In this document: in pieces, positions 61,945 to 64,000 of the stretch
How positions within the stretch are numbered: position 1 is the first letter of the stretch
Layout of the letters: the number at the start of each line of letters is the position of its first letter
NCBI RefSeq assembly: GCF_014107495.1
Contig: NZ_CP041969.1
Span: 6,063,501 to 6,127,500 of the forward strand
Source of the DNA: Cohnella cholangitidis
GTDB lineage: Bacteria; Bacillota; Bacilli; Paenibacillales; Paenibacillaceae
Length of the DNA: 64,000 nt
Direction: 5' to 3'
Made by a program: the position numbers and the translations under genes
Notes under the pieces: generated by a model
Databases searched by the model: none
What the model was told of the DNA's origin: nothing
The model's input: only the letters and a program-made list of their open reading frames with translations

Positions 61945-63234
61945 ATGAGACAAAGTACATACGAAACGGGAGCCGGGGAACAGGAAAAAGCGTTGCTTGT
62001 CAGTCTGGTCACCGACGATGTCAGAAGATCGGGCGCCGACCCGCAGCATTCCATAGAAGAACTCGCATCGCTGGCTGATACGGCCGGCGTTGCGGTTATC
62101 GATTCCATTATGCAAAACCTGGACGTACCGGACAAAAGATATTTCGTCGGCAAAGGCAAAGCCCAGGAAATCCGCGAGTTGGCGGAGCAGACCGGCGCGA
62201 CGACCGCGATCTTCGATCAAGAGTTGTCCGGCGCGCAGGTGCGCAACCTGGAAGAAATACTGGACATGAAGATTATCGACCGCACCCAGCTCATTTTGGA
62301 TATATTCGCGGGACGCGCCAAGACGCGGGAGGGCATTCTTCAGGTGGAGCTTGCCCAGCTGTCTTATTTGCTTCCGAGATTGTCCGGTCATGGCAAAAAT
62401 CTATCCCGGCTAGGCGGAGGGATCGGTACGAGGGGACCGGGCGAAACGAAGCTGGAGACCGACCGCAGGCACATCCGCAACCGGATTACCGAGCTGAAAC
62501 GCCAATTAGAAGCGGTAACGGCCCATCGGAACCTGCATCGCGAGCGCCGGCGCAAAGTCGGCGCGGTTCAGGTCGCGCTCGTCGGCTATACGAACGCGGG
62601 CAAATCGACTTTGCTTAGACAGTTGACGGAAGCCGACGTCCTGGCGGAAGACAAGCTGTTCGCCACCTTGGATCCGACTTCGCGCAACTTGATATTGCCG
62701 AGCGGCAAAGAGATTATTTTAACGGATACGGTCGGTTTTATCCAGAACTTGCCACATGATCTCGTAGCGGCTTTTCGCGCCACTTTGGAAGAGGCGGCGG
62801 AAGCCGATCTTCTGCTTCATGTCGTTGATGCTTCGTCTCCTATGCGCGTTCGTCAGCAGAAGGTCGTGGATGAAGTGCTTCAGGAGCTTGGCGCGGGAGG
62901 CAAACCGACTCTGATCGTTTATAACAAAATCGATCTCAGCTCGGAGGAAGCTTTGTCGATGTTGACCGGCGGGCAGGACACGATTCGGGTAAACGCCTTT
63001 TTCGAGCAGGATATGACGCGTCTTAGGGAAGCGATCGAGGATCGGATTCTCGGCGAAGTGGCGGAGTTCCGGATTCCGGCGTCCCGCGGCGATTTGGCGG
63101 CATTAGTATACCGCGTCGGCGAAGTCTTGGAGCAGGATACGGACGAGGACTTCCTGGTGCTTAGCGTTCGGCTTAATCCGGCGGACATGGAGAAATCGGG
63201 ACGAGCGCTCGAGCCATATCGCGCATCCGAGTAA
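61945..63234 (+). CDS. hflX: GTPase HflX
   Basis: The protein has 429 residues. The N-terminal domain includes VPDKRYFVGKGKAQEIRELA and the coiled region GPGETKLETDRRHIRNRI. The G domain has GYTNAGKST, ILTDTVGFIQNLPHDLVAAF and VYNKIDLS. HflX binds ribosomes and can split stalled ones under stress. It corresponds to ynbA in Bacillus. Confidence 0.97.
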   Translation: MRQSTYETGAGEQEKALLVSLVTDDVRRSGADPQHSIEELASLADTAGVAVIDSIMQNLDVPDKRYFVGKGKAQEIRELAEQTGATTAIFDQELSGAQVRNLEEILDMKIIDRTQLILDIFAGRAKTREGILQVELAQLSYLLPRLSGHGKNLSRLGGGIGTRGPGETKLETDRRHIRNRITELKRQLEAVTAHRNLHRERRRKVGAVQVALVGYTNAGKSTLLRQLTEADVLAEDKLFATLDPTSRNLILPSGKEIILTDTVGFIQNLPHDLVAAFRATLEEAAEADLLLHVVDASSPMRVRQQKVVDEVLQELGAGGKPTLIVYNKIDLSSEEALSMLTGGQDTIRVNAFFEQDMTRLREAIEDRILGEVAEFRIPASRGDLAALVYRVGEVLEQDTDEDFLVLSVRLNPADMEKSGRALEPYRASE

Positions 63235-63272
63235 ATATCGTTTGTTTTTTCGATTCAGAAAGGGAGAACATA

Positions 63273-64000
63273 ATGCAGGTCCAAATACAAACAGAGTTTG
63301 AGCAGCAATGGGAGCAGTGGGCGGAAGCGGCGGAAGAACTGGCGGCTTCGCGGTTTCGCGTCATCGATCGGATCGTGGAGAACAATCAGGGAAAGGTTAT
63401 TCGTGCTTTCCAGAAGCACCGGGTGAGCGATTTTCATTTCGCGGCGTCTACCGGATACGGATATAACGACAGCGGCCGCGAGGTACTCGATCTCGTGTAC
63501 GCTGACGTATTCGGAGCCGAAGCGGCTATCGTAAGACCGCATCTCGTTTCGGGAACGCATACGATATCGGCAGCCTTGTTCGGTTGCTTGCGTCCCGGAG
63601 ACGAACTGCTGTTCGTTACGGGGCGGCCGTACGATACGCTGCATAAAGTCATCGGCAAGCCGGGAGACGGATTAGGTTCATTGGCCGATTGGGGCGTCCA
63701 TTCGAAAATCGTGCCGTTGCAAGCGGACGGAAGCGTCGATTGGGACGGCGTAGCGGCCGCGACGACGGAACGAACGAAAGTGTTCGCGATCCAACGTTCG
63801 AGAGGTTATGACTGGAGGCCGTCTTTCAGCGTGGATCAGATCGGAGAGATGGTATCCCGTATTAAATCGATATGTCCCGAAGGGATCATATTTGTAGATA
63901 ATTGCTACGGAGAGTTTACGGAAGAGAAGGAACCTACCGAAGTCGGCGTCGATTTGATCGCAGGGTCGCTCATCAAGAATCCGGGCGGCGGTCTGGCCGC
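63273..64000 (+). CDS. ynbB: Methionine gamma-lyase / aluminium-resistance family PLP enzyme (3' end cut by window edge)
   Basis: 242 codons are visible. The start has AAAGGGAG upstream. FHFAASTGYGYNDSGREVLD and RPHLVSGTHTISAALFGCLR near the N-terminus match. The PLP-binding lysine lies in LIAGSLIKNPGGG at the window end. This matches the YnbB-type fold-I PLP enzymes encoded between hflX and glnR in Bacillales. It is probably a C-S lyase; the activity in this lineage is unproven. Confidence 0.93.
   Translation, partial: MQVQIQTEFEQQWEQWAEAAEELAASRFRVIDRIVENNQGKVIRAFQKHRVSDFHFAASTGYGYNDSGREVLDLVYADVFGAEAAIVRPHLVSGTHTISAALFGCLRPGDELLFVTGRPYDTLHKVIGKPGDGLGSLADWGVHSKIVPLQADGSVDWDGVAAATTERTKVFAIQRSRGYDWRPSFSVDQIGEMVSRIKSICPEGIIFVDNCYGEFTEEKEPTEVGVDLIAGSLIKNPGGGLA

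Overview
The window looks like chromosome from a spore-forming member of the Paenibacillaceae (Paenibacillus/Cohnella-like). The evidence is a run of Bacillales core genes at the right end (cotE, fni, mutS, mutL, miaA, hfq, spoVK, hflX, then a ynbB-type PLP enzyme), strong GGAGG ribosome binding sites, frequent TTG/GTG starts, a typical Paenibacillus lplB/lplC/lipoprotein sugar importer followed by a membrane-bound AraC regulator, and secreted multi-module amylase and xylanase. No tRNA, rRNA, CRISPR array or intact insertion sequence was seen.

Left end (1-3.1 kb): a ketopantoate reductase-like gene cut by the window edge, a divergent TetR regulator, a DJ-1/PfpI protein and a [4Fe-4S] ferredoxin. 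2376-2841 is a gene-poor stretch.

3.3-15 kb is the most distinctive part, an anaerobic nitrogen-oxide and heme region. A long operon encodes a membrane cytochrome-like protein with a C-terminal Cys ribbon, a NasC/NapA-type molybdopterin reductase, a four-cluster ferredoxin, a twin-arginine Rieske protein with the disulfide cysteines, a 2-TM peptide, a NarK transporter fused to a PAS domain, and two unrecognised small proteins. A lipoprotein copper nitrite reductase (NirK) lies opposite, and a radical SAM/SPASM enzyme plus a CgoX/HemY-type oxidase follow. Three perfect TGTGA-N6-TCACA boxes (FNR/CRP type) each sit 32-33 nt upstream of a plausible -10 element. They point at a Cys-tailed YlbF-like gene, the reductase operon and the radical SAM gene, so I read the block as one FNR-controlled respiratory unit. 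Three 51-nt palindromic repeats separate the operon from nirK.

15-30 kb is accessory: a DHA2 efflux pump with its TetR, a FemAB/GNAT-like protein, a MerR regulator on a classical mer-type operator with a thioredoxin-like partner, an alpha-amylase with CBM26 and CBM20, an ABC exporter fused to a cyclic-nucleotide-binding domain, an RCC1-like lipoprotein, a VOC protein, an amino-acid-binding lipoprotein with a flavin reductase, a secreted protein made only of two CBM21 modules, and an AraC/GyrI regulator.

30-45 kb: a chemoreceptor, the sugar ABC importer with its YesN-like regulator, small conserved genes (DUF2653, DUF309, beta-carbonic anhydrase, HesB-like), an M32 carboxypeptidase, a GH10 xylanase and an ArAE-type membrane protein.

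45-64 kb: the spore-coat, DNA-repair and RNA-modification block. A CtpA-type protease is inserted between mutS and mutL and a methyltransferase between mutL and miaA. hfq, a class A PBP, DUF402, YdcF-like, spoVK and hflX follow, and the window ends inside a methionine gamma-lyase/aluminium-resistance-type gene.
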